Origin: Collybiopsis luxurians FD-317 M1
Taxonomy: Eukaryota; Basidiomycota; Agaricomycetes; Agaricales; Omphalotaceae
Direction: 5' to 3'
Length of the DNA: 64,000 nucleotides
Assembly (NCBI GenBank): GCA_000827265.1
Contig: KN834752.1
Coordinates: 1,416,948 to 1,480,947, forward strand
Shown here: piece by piece, positions 10,070-21,755 of the stretch
Position numbering within the stretch: position 1 is the first letter of the stretch
Layout: the number at the start of each line of letters is the position of its first letter
The notes under the pieces: model-generated
What the model was told of the DNA's origin: nothing
What the model saw: only the letters and a program-made list of their open reading frames with translations
Databases searched by the model: none
Program-made: the position numbers and the translations under genes

Positions 10070-13054
10070 TCAGACATGATATTTACACAATATATCGAGC
10101 GTAAATCCTCCTCGAGCTCGGAACCCGCTGACTTGCCCTTCAAGCCAAGACTGGGGTATAGCCGGCAATAAATGTATTTCCCCATTATGACTTTGCAAAA
10201 TCATTTCTGCGACAGCGTTTGCGCCACCTATAAAAGCGCATTGAGCCAAAATTCGTCGGTTCAGATGGCCAGTGACTCACCAAAGTTGGCATCAATTTGG
10301 AATACGTCGTTGATAGACCACAAATTATCATAGGAAAAGCTAGAAAGCAACCGTTTCATATAATAATATGAGGTATCTCCCTGCAAGAGTCGAGCAAAGA
10401 AGTTTGCTCGCCAAGCCGTAGGCCATCCCGCACTCGAATCACCTCGGATAAGAAGGGATACGTTGGCAGCATGAGCGAGGGTTTCGTTGAATCTAGGATC
10501 AATTTGGGCGGATGGAAATAGCCCGTATAATCTTGTACCCAACAATGCATCAGTCAGTATCCATTTGCACAAGACTAAGGAACAGAGCTACTGGCTGACG
10601 TGCGTGAATGGGCTGGATGCTAACCGTCAGCACCTACTCGCAGGGTAAAAAGGATATGATACGAACCCATTCGAGTTATAGTCCCGAGCCCATTCCTGAA
10701 TTTGACCCAGGGAACCAATCCTGTATGGGATCAGCCGTTCCCGCAACGCGGTCAAGTTTGTTGCAAAATCATCATCGACGCCAAGTATTGCTGCAAACTC
10801 TGCGGTATGATTGAAGAGGTCTCGAAGAAGCCTATTGAGCTTAGCCTACGCTAGGAGAAAAGATCATAGAAGACTTACGCGTTATCGATGGTAGAACCTA
10901 TCGAAAAATCTCAGATCATCAATGAAAAGAAAGAGGCCATAGAGCTAACCGTAAGTTAATGAAACATTCGTATCGTTATAGTTACCAATACCATGTTCAG
11001 GACTCATACTCGGATTTGAGACAATGTAACCATCGGGCTCAACATCCAACGGCGCTTCCACTAAAAAGTCCATATAAAACTCGGACAGACTCTTCATTAA
11101 AGGATACGCCGTATCTTTCAAGAAGGACGACTCGGGGTCGGGGTTAAACGCATAGTGTTCATACATATGCTGCAAAAGCCAAGCAGGGGCCAACGGCCAA
11201 AAGCCATAGAATGCAGCATCGATAGGGGAAGAATCGCGCCAAATGCCCGTATTGTGGTGACCTACCCATCCTCGACTAATATTATACGTTTCCAGGGCAG
11301 TGATTTTGCCCCGTTCAGCCATCTCGGAGATCATATTCCAGAGGGGGTCAAGCGTCTCTGCAACATTAAGAGGTTCGGCGAACCAGCTGTTCATCTGTTG
11401 TGGAAAGGTACTCCAGATGGAATCTGAGCAACAAAGAATCCGAGTCATCTCACCTGCTGGTTGATGTTGACTGTATGTTTACTAATTGCTCAATATGTGG
11501 GCTTCGAAAACAGCCACAGTAGGAAATTCGGAGATCGTACCTTCCCCAAGCAGGACTCAACACCTGATTCCATAATCCTTGCAAGTTCGAGGCTTCAGTA
11601 GTTCTGGACGATGCGATTCCAAGGTACCTTCCATATTGAGCATAGAGGGCAAAAATATCCTGATCCGCATCTGCTCCCTGAGGAAGATCCTTCCGGAGAT
11701 TTGTTGGCAGATAAGTGCTGGCAGAAGGAACACCTGAATTTTTAGAAAGAAAAATTGGGAGGAAAATCAAAATCAAAATCAGTAATGACACTGACACGTA
11801 ACAGCTTCTTAAAAAGTTATTACCCAAGGATATATTCACCCTTCCAAACAACGAAGAATGATCCTCAATGTGAGTTTGAAGCATGTCACCGAAAGTCTTG
11901 CTTCGAACATTCTCCAGAGCCTGGACCACCTTCTCGTTCGGATCTGCTGATAAATCGTCGTACCGAACATAATTCGTGTCGATGGCCAGGACAATGAGCG
12001 CTTCGTCCGCATTGGCTATTGACACAGTCGGGTTACCGTCCGAGTTGGCGTCTACCGATGCACCGGTTCCAGAAACCGTGAATTCCGCCGTGACTACAAA
12101 GTTGATCGATCCTGGTAGTCCATACATGGCCGTGCCTTGTCCAGTCATCGTCAAGTTCCCTCCATTGGCAGAGAAGGTCTCGAAAGTGCGTGAGAAGTGG
12201 AACGTTAGAAAAAGACCAATGCATCTTACCGGGATGCTCATTGGCGTCACGAACGACGCGTCGAACGAAACTGCTCCTGTTTTATTCGCCGACATTCGTA
12301 TGACGATTACGTTGTCTGGATGACTAGCAAACGCCGTCCGTGTATATTGCACTCCCTCGAACGCATATGTCGTGGTGGACACAGCGGTAGCCAGATCCAA
12401 AGAGTGATTGTAGTTGGAGATTAGTCCAGTATGAGCAGTCGCGATTGAGAGATTTCCAGCGGCTAAGAGCAGGGCGTCAGAGTGTCAAACGAAATTCACT
12501 GAAAGTTAAACGCTCACTTTGGTACACCTGTTGACTAATAGGATTCGCCATACACTCGGCTTGTGCTAATGCTTGTGCGTTACCGAGATCATCTTGCCTG
12601 GTCCAAGTCAGTGGATAGTATAACGTCCTTCAATAGTCATGACCAACCAAACGAACTCTCTGAACGCAGCCAAATTCGCCGAGCAATTCTTGTCATTCGG
12701 GTCATTGATTGAACCTGACCAAATGCGATCCTGTAGATTACGGCCTTAGAAAAGCACCCGGTATCTCCATAGCGTACTGACCTCATTCAAGATAACTACT
12801 TCATCAGGAATTTGACCCAGCAACTGTGCCCCCAATCGTCCATTACCGAGCGGAATCACTGCCAAAGGAAGTTATTTGAGACAATTTTGTGGGATGTGAA
12901 ATTGTACCTACCATTGGTACTGTTGAACCACATCGTTGTTGCCTAAAATTTCGTCAGCATCGACAACCGCATGTCCAAGGCGGCCTACCGCTTGAGCTCC
13001 AAGCGTCAGTGCTAATAAGGTAAGACATTGCATGTATCCACCGGTCAGCATCAT
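10070..13054 (-). CDS. GH95 glycoside hydrolase (alpha-L-fucosidase type), secreted
   Basis: Hydrolyses terminal alpha-L-fucose (some members alpha-L-galactose) from oligosaccharides such as xyloglucan side chains. Roughly ten exons. The ATG at about 13054 opens a signal peptide (CLTLLALTLGAQA). Diagnostic blocks follow in order: VIPLGNGRLGAQLLGQIPDE near the N-terminus; the beta-sandwich region; SRTTEASNLQGLWN; NINQQMNSWFAEPLN, whose two Asn match the catalytic Asn pair; GWVGHHNTGIWRDS; PSMSPEHGIG, whose Glu matches the general acid; GWPTAWRANFFARLLQGD; and FQIDANFGGANAVAEMILQ, whose Asp matches the second catalytic acid. It ends HNGEIHLLPAIPQSWLEG and a short tail. All expected catalytic residues seem present. 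AATATAAG lies about 35 bases upstream of the ATG. Exon edges in the middle are approximate. Confidence 0.92.
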
Positions 13055-13674
13055 GGGCGGATAATCGCTGCATTACGGCTGCTGGGCTTATATTCTCACT
13101 CTTTCCAGGCATCATGCTCACAGGAGTGGAGTGGGTTGAAGTTCACTGCACCATCATACTGATGATCTACGCGAAGTTCAAATATATGCATTTTTCCGAC
13201 TTTGAAAGCTCTCCGTTGAATTATATCAGGACCATAGGATCCACGAACGGCATACGAACAGAGAAAGAAGATGTTTCCCTCGATGAATCCATTAGAACCG
13301 TATCTTAGCTATCAGCAAGTGACCACAACACGGAGTGCGTTCGCACCATGATATTTCTCCGAAGTTATCATTTGGCCCACTACGTTTGGATTATGCTGGG
13401 ACCATGTGGCCAATTACCAGCAGAACGAAGAGCCAAGTCGTGGAAGCTTTCATTGGAAGAATGTCAAGAAGCTGCCGACTAGCCAAGGCGAGAAGGCATA
13501 GTTTGCCAGATCTAAAACTAGGCAGAAGTCATGGAAGCATAGAAGGAGCAGAAACTATTTTTTGCAGCAGCGGAGCCGAGCGACGGTCGGCCGTCATTTC
13601 CGAGACCACGTGAGTATCACGGCGTCGCGTTGCCAGCTCACATGAGGCGTGTACTCTTCTTAACTTGTACCATC
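13055..13674. promoter_or_regulatory. Divergent intergenic region between GH95 and RNase H2C
   Basis: About 620 bases between two divergently transcribed start codons. A TATA-like AATATAAG serves the GH95 side at about 13086-13093. Open frames at 13335-13613 have no family resemblance and are not called. Confidence 0.4.
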
Positions 13675-14515
13675 ATGGTGTCTGCCACAAAAGTTCCGAC
13701 AGCAGGAAGAAATTCTCGAATCTCAATAGTTTCACCCCCTTCCAAAGATGTTCCACAATGCACACCAAACCTTATGCCCTTCCATATTGCACATGATGGA
13801 CCTGCACCTGTTTCGACCTATTTTCGCGTTGAGGACGCGAAAACTCACGTAGCGAGCCCGGAACCTCAGCATCACAACTCCAATGCTGATGTTGCACCCG
13901 AAGAACGCGCAGGAAACGGGGATATTGATGCAGGTGGCCCGTCCGCTTCCTCCCCCCAAGTACCGGCCGTTGAGCCAGAAGCTGGCAGTTCGGGCATCTC
14001 AACCCTTTCACCCCATACTGTCGCAAATGAACAACCTCGATTTATATCTGCTTTTCGCGGTCGAACCGTACAAGGACTGAAAGTCGACCTCCCCGAGGGA
14101 TACACAGGTGTTGTTTTTCAGTCGGGGGATGAAGGAAAGAAGAAGTCCAAAGGCAAACCTGCTGTAAAAGGGAAGGGAAAACTCAAGGTGCAGGACGAGA
14201 TGAGGACGACGCGTCGTTCTACCAGGTCGCGTATTGCCGATGACATGGATGTCGATGAGTCGGAAGACGATGGGGAGGAAGATGAGAACCTGGAAGGCGC
14301 AATGAGCACGCTGAATCTCGAACCTTCCGCACAGTTTAAATCCTTTGTGTTGTGGCATCCAGATTTGCCTGTCGACACGGGAAAAGATGAGTATATCTCT
14401 TCGATTGAGGAATGGATGAAGATTGCTGCAGTGGTATGTTCCCAATTTTCGGCAACTTCCTTGAGCTAATTCATACCAACAGCTTCATCAAACGCCTACC
14501 GAGTTAATTTCTTGA
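13675..14515 (+). CDS. Ribonuclease H2 subunit C (non-catalytic)
   Basis: Scaffold subunit of the nuclear RNase H2 complex that removes ribonucleotides from DNA. Two exons give about 263 residues. Key blocks: CTPNLMPFHIAHDGPAPVS near residue 35-53, the Tyr-Phe-Arg-Val-Glu strand after it, FRGRTVQGLKVDLPEGYTG in the middle, and LWHPDLPVDTGKDEYISSI, which pairs with the other subunits. Between them lie a Pro/Ser-rich loop and a Lys/Asp/Glu-rich insert (KKKSKGKPAVKGKGK, then ESEDDGEEDE), longer than in animal homologues, as is common in basidiomycetes. The intron GTATGT...AACAG at 14434-14482 leads to the final LHQTPTELIS. The start at 13675 was chosen because the upstream in-frame ATG at 13630 adds a hydrophobic stretch absent from the family. 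Confidence 0.85.
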
Positions 14516-14960
14516 ATCATACGTTATTTTTTTCCCTCGGATACCCCCGTAAATTTCTTGTCCAATGTCTTCACTAATCATCAAGAATTACGATGTTCTC
14601 GATCTTTGCTTGATTCTTGATATCAGCATCCGGCAGGCTTCCGCAATGAGGTTTCATGGACACATCTGTCAGAGAGAGAAAGCGATGGAGTGCGGCCGTA
14701 CACTTTTATCTATCGTCCAAGAATGTGAAATACGCTGATAAATAGTAGCTGATACAGATAACTGCGCAATCGTAAGTTATAAATACAGAGCCAGTTACAA
14801 CTCAAAATGCTGATGCTACAGAAAAGTCCAAGATATGATACACGAATAGTAGTCCTTGGAAGATGAATTTCATCTATACAAAATGAGAATGGGCGATGAG
14901 GTTCCGGCGCCAAAAGTCTGCGGAGCGGCCACTGGTAAAGGTGCCAGCAAGGCTGACCGA

Positions 14961-15641
14961 TTAATCGATGCGTTGGCCGCCTTGAAGCAAGATTACCGCC
15001 ATCACAGTTGGCTGAAGAAGACTACCCGAGATGACGCTAGGGGATAATTCTAGCTTCATAACCCCCCCTTCTTTGGATAGCTTGGCCATATGGGATGCAT
15101 TGGAACTGTTCACTTTGTACATCTATTTAATCGGGGATCAGCACTGGAAACCAAAGTCAGGAAGTAGAACAGTACTCACGCAGATAGCTTGATCCCGAGG
15201 AACCCAAGCAAATTCCTGGTCGCCGACAGTCATGATTCGAAATCTAACGGGAAGAGCTTAATGGCGGGTGAAGGAAAGATGCCAGAAAACATACCTTCGG
15301 TCGCGAGAGAGTTTGAGAAAGTGGGACGCTGGCTGCTTCTGCACGATACCGCGTATTTCGACCTGCGCGTATCTCTGACTCCATTCGATCAGCGCCACGC
15401 TCTGTCCATCTACAGTCTTGAACACAGTGTAGCCTGGCAATGATGAATCGGTGGTCATGTAGAGCTGGGGTTGACCGTTGGGCCCGGTGAGAGTCGAGTT
15501 GAGAATCGTAGGGTTCAGGCAGGTAAAGTAGTACGATAAAAAGTCGGCTGATGGGGACCCGGAAGTAGTTATAGGAAGCGCGCCGTAGACACTTGCACCT
15601 GCTTCGCCACCGTAGGCCCAAGAGGAGAAAGGGTTGGACAT
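14961..15641 (-). CDS. DUF6593 domain protein
   Basis: A mushroom-expanded family of unknown function; members are small beta-rich soluble proteins. Three exons. Exon 1 has a Gly/Ala/Ser-rich N-terminus, then the domain start LTGPNGQPQLYMTTDSSLPG and the core VDGQSVALIEWSQRYAQVEI. A GTATGT intron is followed by FRIMTVGDQEFAWVPRDQAI, whose WVPRD motif is typical. A second intron is followed by the last block, with KLSKEGGVMKLELSPS and LLQPTVMAVILLQGGQRID at the very end, the usual family terminus. No signal peptide or membrane segment. TTGTATAAG lies about 60 bases upstream of the ATG. The plus-strand frames inside this gene are shadows. Confidence 0.88.
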
Positions 15642-16677
15642 TGTCGAATACAGTTAAAGAAGCTGGAAGTTCTGCTGAGTGGAGGTTTCTCAAGTCTCAT
15701 CTTATACAAGGTCCGCTAAGGCAGATATGTATATCGGAACAGATACATAGATACATAGTAAAGATTTCATAATCGGGCAGCTCGGAAGGAAGAAAGCTGG
15801 TGCTTTGAACAAGGGGGTATCAGAAAAGAAGTCTTTGTTCATGAGTACGAGAATTGCGATGCACCATAAGTAGACTTTCCAGAAGCAGTGTACGACCGTA
15901 ATTTTTGGATCAACGACTTGAAAATATGAATTTACGGATTTCTTGATTTCGATGAGTGAAGAAGATTCGAGCCTTGATCTGAGCAAACTCGCTCAAGAGC
16001 TGGGAATGGAAGCAGTATTAATTGCCTCCACTATTAATCCGCGCCTGAATTCTAGGCACTGCCAGATTTGGAATTTGACTCGTAATTCCCAAGATCGCAG
16101 CAGTCAAGCAGTGCGAAGGTGAAGGCTCAACGGAGCCGCCCGGCAAGTACGCGCGAGAACCACGTTCATTAAATGGCGGTGTTCTGCTCGCGCCTACTTT
16201 CCTCTTTCTTGAAATTCTTCTACTGCAACGTCTTCCCATCACCTAATAGTTATCCGTCATACACGTTCTAAACATTGCATTTCTATCGATATCACTCACA
16301 GGTCTACAATCTTTCAGATTTACGCAGTTTTTGTTGAACAAGAGCTAGCACCGACATCGATCACTTCGCTGCTCTACAGCTATGACTCTCCCTCATATCT
16401 AAGATCTGATCTTCAGGTACTTTTCTCTGACGAAGCAGGTGATTTTGCCAAAATTAGGATTTGTGTATTCCAAAGTCTAAATCAGATTTGTCCCCGGATA
16501 TCGTGTTGTACACTGCTGTGTACACGGAGGAGTAATCAAATAGGTAATAACGTACATAATTGGCATCCAGTAAGAACGCGACGAGTAGTGTAGACAATAC
16601 TTATTTTGAAGATATCATTAGATTAATCGTGAATTCCGTCAAAACTTCTGATCTCGAATCGTAGAACCGCTTCGGTT
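15642..16677. other. Intergenic, no supported gene
   Basis: The promoter of the DUF6593 gene (TATA-like about 15701-15707) and the 3' flank of the SNG1-like gene. Minus-strand frames at 15702-15986 and 16018-16242 lack homology and splice support. Confidence 0.5.
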
Positions 16678-18493
16678 TTAATCTCTAACCTTTTCATCAG
16701 GTTCCATGGCTCCGTTCAACTCTGATATGTGTTTTCGCCTCATGAACCACTGGAAGAAAGGCAGTGTTATACACGAAATCGCAGTCCACGCGAGAAGCAC
16801 CCCGAAATTGAGTCCAACTAAAAAGGTAAGGCATCATCAGCATGCACGGCATATCAGTTTACGACAAAAGAGGACTGACGTTTATTTTTTGTTCCAAAGA
16901 GGACCGTCCGCACAGCACAAGAGATGTTGTAGAACGGGAAAGCATAACCGTATCGATATACATGAGGAAGGACATCAATAGGCATGAAGCAGACGGATAC
17001 ATTGCCTGCGGATGATGATGTCAGTGTTAGCGGTCTGAATGGACCGACCAAGACAGCGTACTGATGATGAGCAAAATCATAAAGAACGGAACGCCTCGCA
17101 TCGTCAACAATGTGAGCATTGCTTCGAGAGCCAATCCAACGGCTAGCATCCCCACCCAATTCAACATCCAGAAAAGAACAAAGCCAGCGGACCCAAATCT
17201 GATAAAAGATCATCAGCGTCTTTGTCAGACAGCCGGCTGAACGGAACTCACTTGCGGGAGAAATCAACTTGGAAGGCGAGACTCAGGAGGGAATAGAATA
17301 GCGATAGGAAGAAGTATGCGATGAAGGAGGAGGCTAGGCGAAGGCGGATGATAGAAGATGTCGTAAGATGCATCTCCAGCCCAGACATTTGACGGGCGGA
17401 TAGACCAATGTTCTAAGTACTTTTCAGAATAGACCGAGCATGAGGAACATAAGCAGACTTACGACAATGAAGAATGCCAAGATTAGTGTATAAATAAGCC
17501 CGACATAAGTCATGGCGGTGGCGCTACGAAAAACATCAGTAAAACATAAGCACCCAGGAACGCAAAACAATCTTACACCGGGATATCGAAAGGTTTAAGA
17601 TTGTCGATAGTAAAGCTGATAGGTTCAGTAATAACTTGAGGGGCATTGGCGAGTATATTTGTAAGGTTGGATGTAGAAGATGCCACTTGTGTAGCAAAAT
17701 TTCGGGCAAAGCTTTGCGATATAGCCAAAAGGGCAGTCTGGGTGGAAGGCAATAGGATAGCATTACTGAATAAATTGTCATTTTCAATATCTCTAGAGCT
17801 ATTAGGGAAAACGCTTACTATCCGTTTTCGCTCCTAGCTTGGTTTCCATATACAGTGACGGCAGAAGTGCCATCATAGGAGGCGTTAGCAGAAGCTACTG
17901 CGGCCTGAAGATTCGAACTAGCATTCGCATTTACTACCATAGACGGTTAGCGTCTTCGAACGACATTCGAAAAGTGTTAGGCGAGACATACCGACAACAG
18001 CAATCCAGGTCTTCTGTTCCACGACACCGTTTGCAACCTCTATGGGACCTCCAGGAAAATTCGACGACGGCACCGATGCCCATTCGACGCGAGACGACAC
18101 TGATGACTCTATCAACGCCTGAACTACTGCGTTTCCTGCATTTGATTGATCAAAGTCCTTATGTCATGTTTGAGTTCAGCGGAAAGCGGAGTCGAGGTGA
18201 TTTGCACTCACTACTACCCAACCATGTAACTTATGTGCTGGTGTCCTCCATAGTGCACCCCAAAAGATCGAGAAGATTGCGAACATTGCGATCACGAGGG
18301 CAAAGCAACCGCCTATTAGAGTCTTCAAGTAAATACTTCGCGCAGTTTTCAAATTTGAGTCTGTAAACGAGGCAGAAAAAGGCAGAATATGGGGATGAGA
18401 GGGGGAGTTCATATTGTTGGATGAGGACGAGGAGCGGTCGCGAAGGGTATCGTGGTCAATATCGCTCATAGGAATTAAAGACGAAGGGTGCAC
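16678..18493 (-). CDS. SNG1/DUF3533-family membrane protein
   Basis: Fungal plasma-membrane family related to yeast Sng1 (resistance to nitrosoguanidine, phospholipid-asymmetry regulator) and distantly to ABC-2 permeases. A Ser/Asn-rich N-terminus is followed by FTDSNLKTARSIYLKTLIGG and the first membrane helix (FALVIAMFAIFSIFWGALW), then RTPAHKLHGWVVV, the family hallmark. The large extracytoplasmic domain lies in the middle exons. The C-terminal helices include AGFVLFWMLNWVGMLAVGLA, MRGVPFFMILLIIS, NVSVCFMPIDVLPHVYRYGY (hallmark), and NLGLNFGVLLAW-type sequence; the tail is basic and ends MEPDEKVRD. About eight short introns. Start at 18493 or the nearby Met at 18469; TATTTATAG at 18532-18540 is a good TATA box on this strand. 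Confidence 0.85.
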
Positions 18494-19181
18494 AGAACCT
18501 GATCTATGGGCACGGTCTAAAGGCGTTGTGATATTTATAGGCTCCGTCTGTAATCGTCAGGGTCTCTCTGCCAAGACGAGGTCACCAATGTCAATGTTGA
18601 GACTTTCCATATTGGACCGTTTTTCCGCTTTAGGGTGTCAGCAATATTTACACAATTTTCCTTGTAAGCGCCGTTGACGTCCTAAGCGCTAAGCGTTGAA
18701 TGATAAGCAAATGGCATTTTTCCGGAAGAAAAGATATAGCTAGGGGAGTCTTTAGAGACAGAAAAGCATTGGAAGGGAGAGAGACAAGTACGAATGTTCG
18801 GCTGAGCTACTCGAGTTCATGAATGTAATCTTACTTTCCAACGCCTAGATAGGAGTTTTCCGGGCTGCTTCCGAGGGACCTGAATGAGTCAGTGATGATG
18901 GAGTTCCCCTGGCCGGAACAACGTTGAAACCTACCGGTGGACTAAGCTCTAATTCCTCTGTAAGACATCGAAGCAGTGAGCATTGGCCGATTCATAAGTA
19001 TTCCGGGACAGATAGCGGATTAGATGTATATTCGTCTAATAGCGATATGTTGTACATTCGGCCAAAGGAGAAGTAATGAAAGGTCCAGGTAGATACATTT
19101 GGTGTACAGTATATCCTTCATGACGAATCAAAACTTGAGTGAAGCTCGTCAGGATAAGCAAAAGATTTTACCAGCGCGAGA
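18494..19181. other. Intergenic between PPOX 3' end and SNG1 promoter
   Basis: Holds the TATAAATA box (18532-18540, minus strand) of the SNG1-like gene and the 3' flank of the haem gene. No supported coding frame. Confidence 0.5.
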
Positions 19182-20771
19182 CTACAATACCCAGCTTTCC
19201 CCAGCTCGCTTTCCCGACTCCACGCAATCTCCAATACTAACACCCCGGACGCCAGCACCAATGACTTCCATTCTTCCAGCCCAGACGCCGTTCACTAGTG
19301 TCGACTTCAGTTCTTCCATGCGCTCCAAATGACCAGGCGTAGGTATAGGAATGCAGTTGATATGGTTCTGCGTTCGTACATATACAGGCTCGGGTAAAAC
19401 CTTGAGGAAGTCATCGGGTGCAGTAAGATGAATGGAAAGTTGCTTTAGAATGGCATCCACACTCGTATGTGAGGATGTGATGGGATTAGGACCGCCCATC
19501 ATGACGGTCATTTTTGTGAAGTGTGTAGCATCCGAATCTTGCGCGGAAACGGCGCAAGAATCAAAAACAGTCCCAAGAATGCCAGGATTGTCCTGCGAAT
19601 AACCGGTATGCGGACGAGGAATGAGATATCCAAAACCAGCGGGATGTAAATGAGACCGTGACCCGGGGAAGACAAGGTTTACAACGGCCACCGACGACGT
19701 AGGGTTCGCTTTGAGATGAGGAAGAGCCGCTGAAGGATCTAGTAGGCGGTGGAGCACTGGTAGCGGTAAGGCGGATACAATACGTGTAGGATTCAGTACT
19801 TGTCCATTTGCCAGTTTGACCTGATGAGAAGAAGAGCAGTTCAACCTCATACATCAATTAGATGAAGCCCATGCCGAGTCTTACCTCCAGAGCGCCCTCC
19901 GTGGTTACACTAACTGAAGATACTGAGTTATTACACAGTATTGATACATTGGGTTGGTTTTTGAGATAGGAAGCTAGCCCGCTGGTCAGTGTGCCCATAC
20001 CATCCGAGAACGAGTAGACTGAAATGCCATGCATCATGCCGATTATATCACCCACATCGTAATCTTTTTGAGAGGGATCAGAACTAGGCATAAGGGCGCC
20101 GCGGACTACACTACCCCATCCTCGGTCCTCCATGGCCCACAAGGAAGGAAAGGCAGCTCGCACGCTGAGTTGTCGTGAGTCCGCGGCATAGATACCGTGC
20201 ACCAAGGCGCTCCCAAAGACTTTAGCAAAAGTAGGTCCGAAACGACGCGTCATAAAACTATCCATAGATTCGTCTGTTATTCCTTTTGGTCTATTACGAC
20301 GTCTCATAGGTTCCCTCAAGACATTGGGAAGCAGCAGAGTTCGCATAGGAGGTGAAAGGACTGAGGTCAGGGAGTTTGGCAGTGTTACAAGCCCCTGCGT
20401 CTCCGGTATTTGCAGGTAGCGATTCTTTGCTGCTGCCGAGGTGGTTGGGACTGTGATTACCGATTTCTTGAGTCCAAGAAGATTTATCTGACCTTGGATA
20501 AATATCTTGTCAGAAATTGTTGTATCGAGCGCACCAGTTCCAGAACTGATTTTGCATTCGGTCTGAGAGTTCGAGGGCCAGCTTCCAACAAGATTTCAGC
20601 GACATGACCATGTTCATCTTGGACTTGGACGCGATCGCTGGACACCCATCCACCGAGACGGGAGGTCTTTTCTACTAGAGTAATTTGTGTATTGGGAAAG
20701 CGTCTAGACAGATGGAACGCTGATGAAAGTCCTGAGAGACCGCCGCCGAGGACGACGACATGACGGTTCAT
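19182..20771 (-). CDS. Protoporphyrinogen oxidase (haem synthesis)
   Basis: Oxidises protoporphyrinogen IX to protoporphyrin IX with FAD and O2 at the inner mitochondrial membrane, the penultimate step of haem synthesis. It starts MNRHVVVLGGGLSGLSSAFH, a Rossmann GxGxxG dinucleotide site, and continues with EKTSRLGGWVSSDR and ILLEAGPRTLRPN. A 47-nt intron (GTGCGC...GTCAG) restores INLLGLKKSVITVPTTSAAA, a family block, then KNRYLQIPETQGL. Later come ADSRQLSVRAAFPSLWAMED, SFSDGMGTLTSGLASYL, and a second intron before VKLANGQVLNPTRIVSALP. The C-terminal FAD segment reads GVWAGRMEVIGAGVRGVSIGD then SGKRAGESWVL. It appears complete. It is divergent from SPC2 with about 123 bases between start codons. 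Confidence 0.92.
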
Positions 20772-20894
20772 TCTGACTAGCTTTGAGTTGGAGGTCGAAT
20801 GGGCGCCTAGCAGCTTGACTGTGCACGTGGCGTTCAGAGGTACACGCTTAACGTTCACGGTCAATTGTCCTTCTCCACCTTTTACCATCTCTAC
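20772..20894. promoter_or_regulatory. Compact bidirectional promoter, PPOX / SPC2
   Basis: Only about 123 bases separate the two opposing ATGs. No TATA box is visible. It includes GCACGTGGCGTT, containing a CACGTG E-box (about 20823-20828), a candidate bHLH site. Both 5' leaders must be very short or overlap. Confidence 0.55.
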
Positions 20895-21755
20895 ATGGCC
20901 AGGTCAAAGAAAGCTGGCAACGGCCACAATGCCAGATCAGAGAGCCCGGTGCCGCCATCGTCGCCTGACAAGCCAACTGGGCCCCTCAGCATCGTCATCG
21001 CTCCTGAAGACCGCGATGTTATAAAAGTCAACAATGTCAACGTCACAGAGCTCAAAAATGCATGCGATGATGCTTTGAAGCGCGTATGTGATATTTGTAT
21101 CCTTTGGGTTTGATACCAAGATAAACTGGTTTCTAGTACCTTTCACGGCCAGAGCTTTTCAAGCAAATCTATCTGCACACAGACGTCAGGCTCGGATTGG
21201 GCTGGGCAAGTGTCTTCGTCGCTGCTGGTACAGCGTTCTATGGCTACAAAGTCGAATTTGAAAAGTCAAAGCCGGTCGTATGGGTCGGACTGATACTGTA
21301 CGTTTGAATTGAGTATCTTTTTCCTCGCAATCTCACTGGCATTTCAGTTACATCTTCCTGACTCTGATACAATCTCTTTACGCCTATTTTGTCGAGGGTA
21401 ACATTGTTTACCTCGGAAAACGCAAAACTTTCTCGAGACGAGTACGTTTTCTGCTGCGTACGTGGCCGCACGAGACCTCATGTTCAACTCCTTTTTCGCG
21501 TAGATTGTTTCCGAGAGAATAACACTTGAATCGCGAACGGTTCCTGTTAAAGGACCCACACCGCCCGCTTACAGCCTTTCTGTCTCCTATGTGCGCTCTG
21601 CCAGCAGCGGTAAATCCCTGCTTGCCAAAGGAAAAACTCAGAGAGTGGAGGGCTACAATAATTTTTTCGACGAGGAAGGTACCATGGACCAGGAAAGATT
21701 CGAAAAATGGGTAGGTGAACTTGTCGAGGAAGCTATGGAAGGTAAACAGTCATGA
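20895..21755 (+). CDS. SPC2: Signal peptidase complex subunit 2 (SPC25/Spc2)
   Basis: Non-catalytic ER-membrane subunit that couples signal peptidase to the translocon. Four exons (about 20895-21083, 21137-21297, 21348-21441, 21504-21755) encode about 231 residues. After a short polar N-terminus come IKVNNVNVTELKNACDDALK and LFKQIYLHTDVRLGLGW, the first membrane helix (ASVFVAAGTAFYGYKVEFEK) and the second (VVWVGLILYIFLTLIQSLY), then the cytosolic beta domain (NIVYLGKRKTF, RITLESRTVPVKGPTPPAYS), ending EGYNNFFDEEGTMDQERFEK. All introns are in phase. The Met at 20895 was preferred over one ten residues upstream because it begins the typical MARSKK start. Confidence 0.9.

Noticed and set aside
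9823..10185. Minus-strand frame of 120 codons across 9823-10185
   Set aside because: It is a shadow frame over the last GH95 exon and the start of the LRR gene.
14856..15047. Plus-strand open frame of 63 codons
   Set aside because: It is antisense to the last DUF6593 exon and has no start context; the minus-strand protein fits its family exactly.
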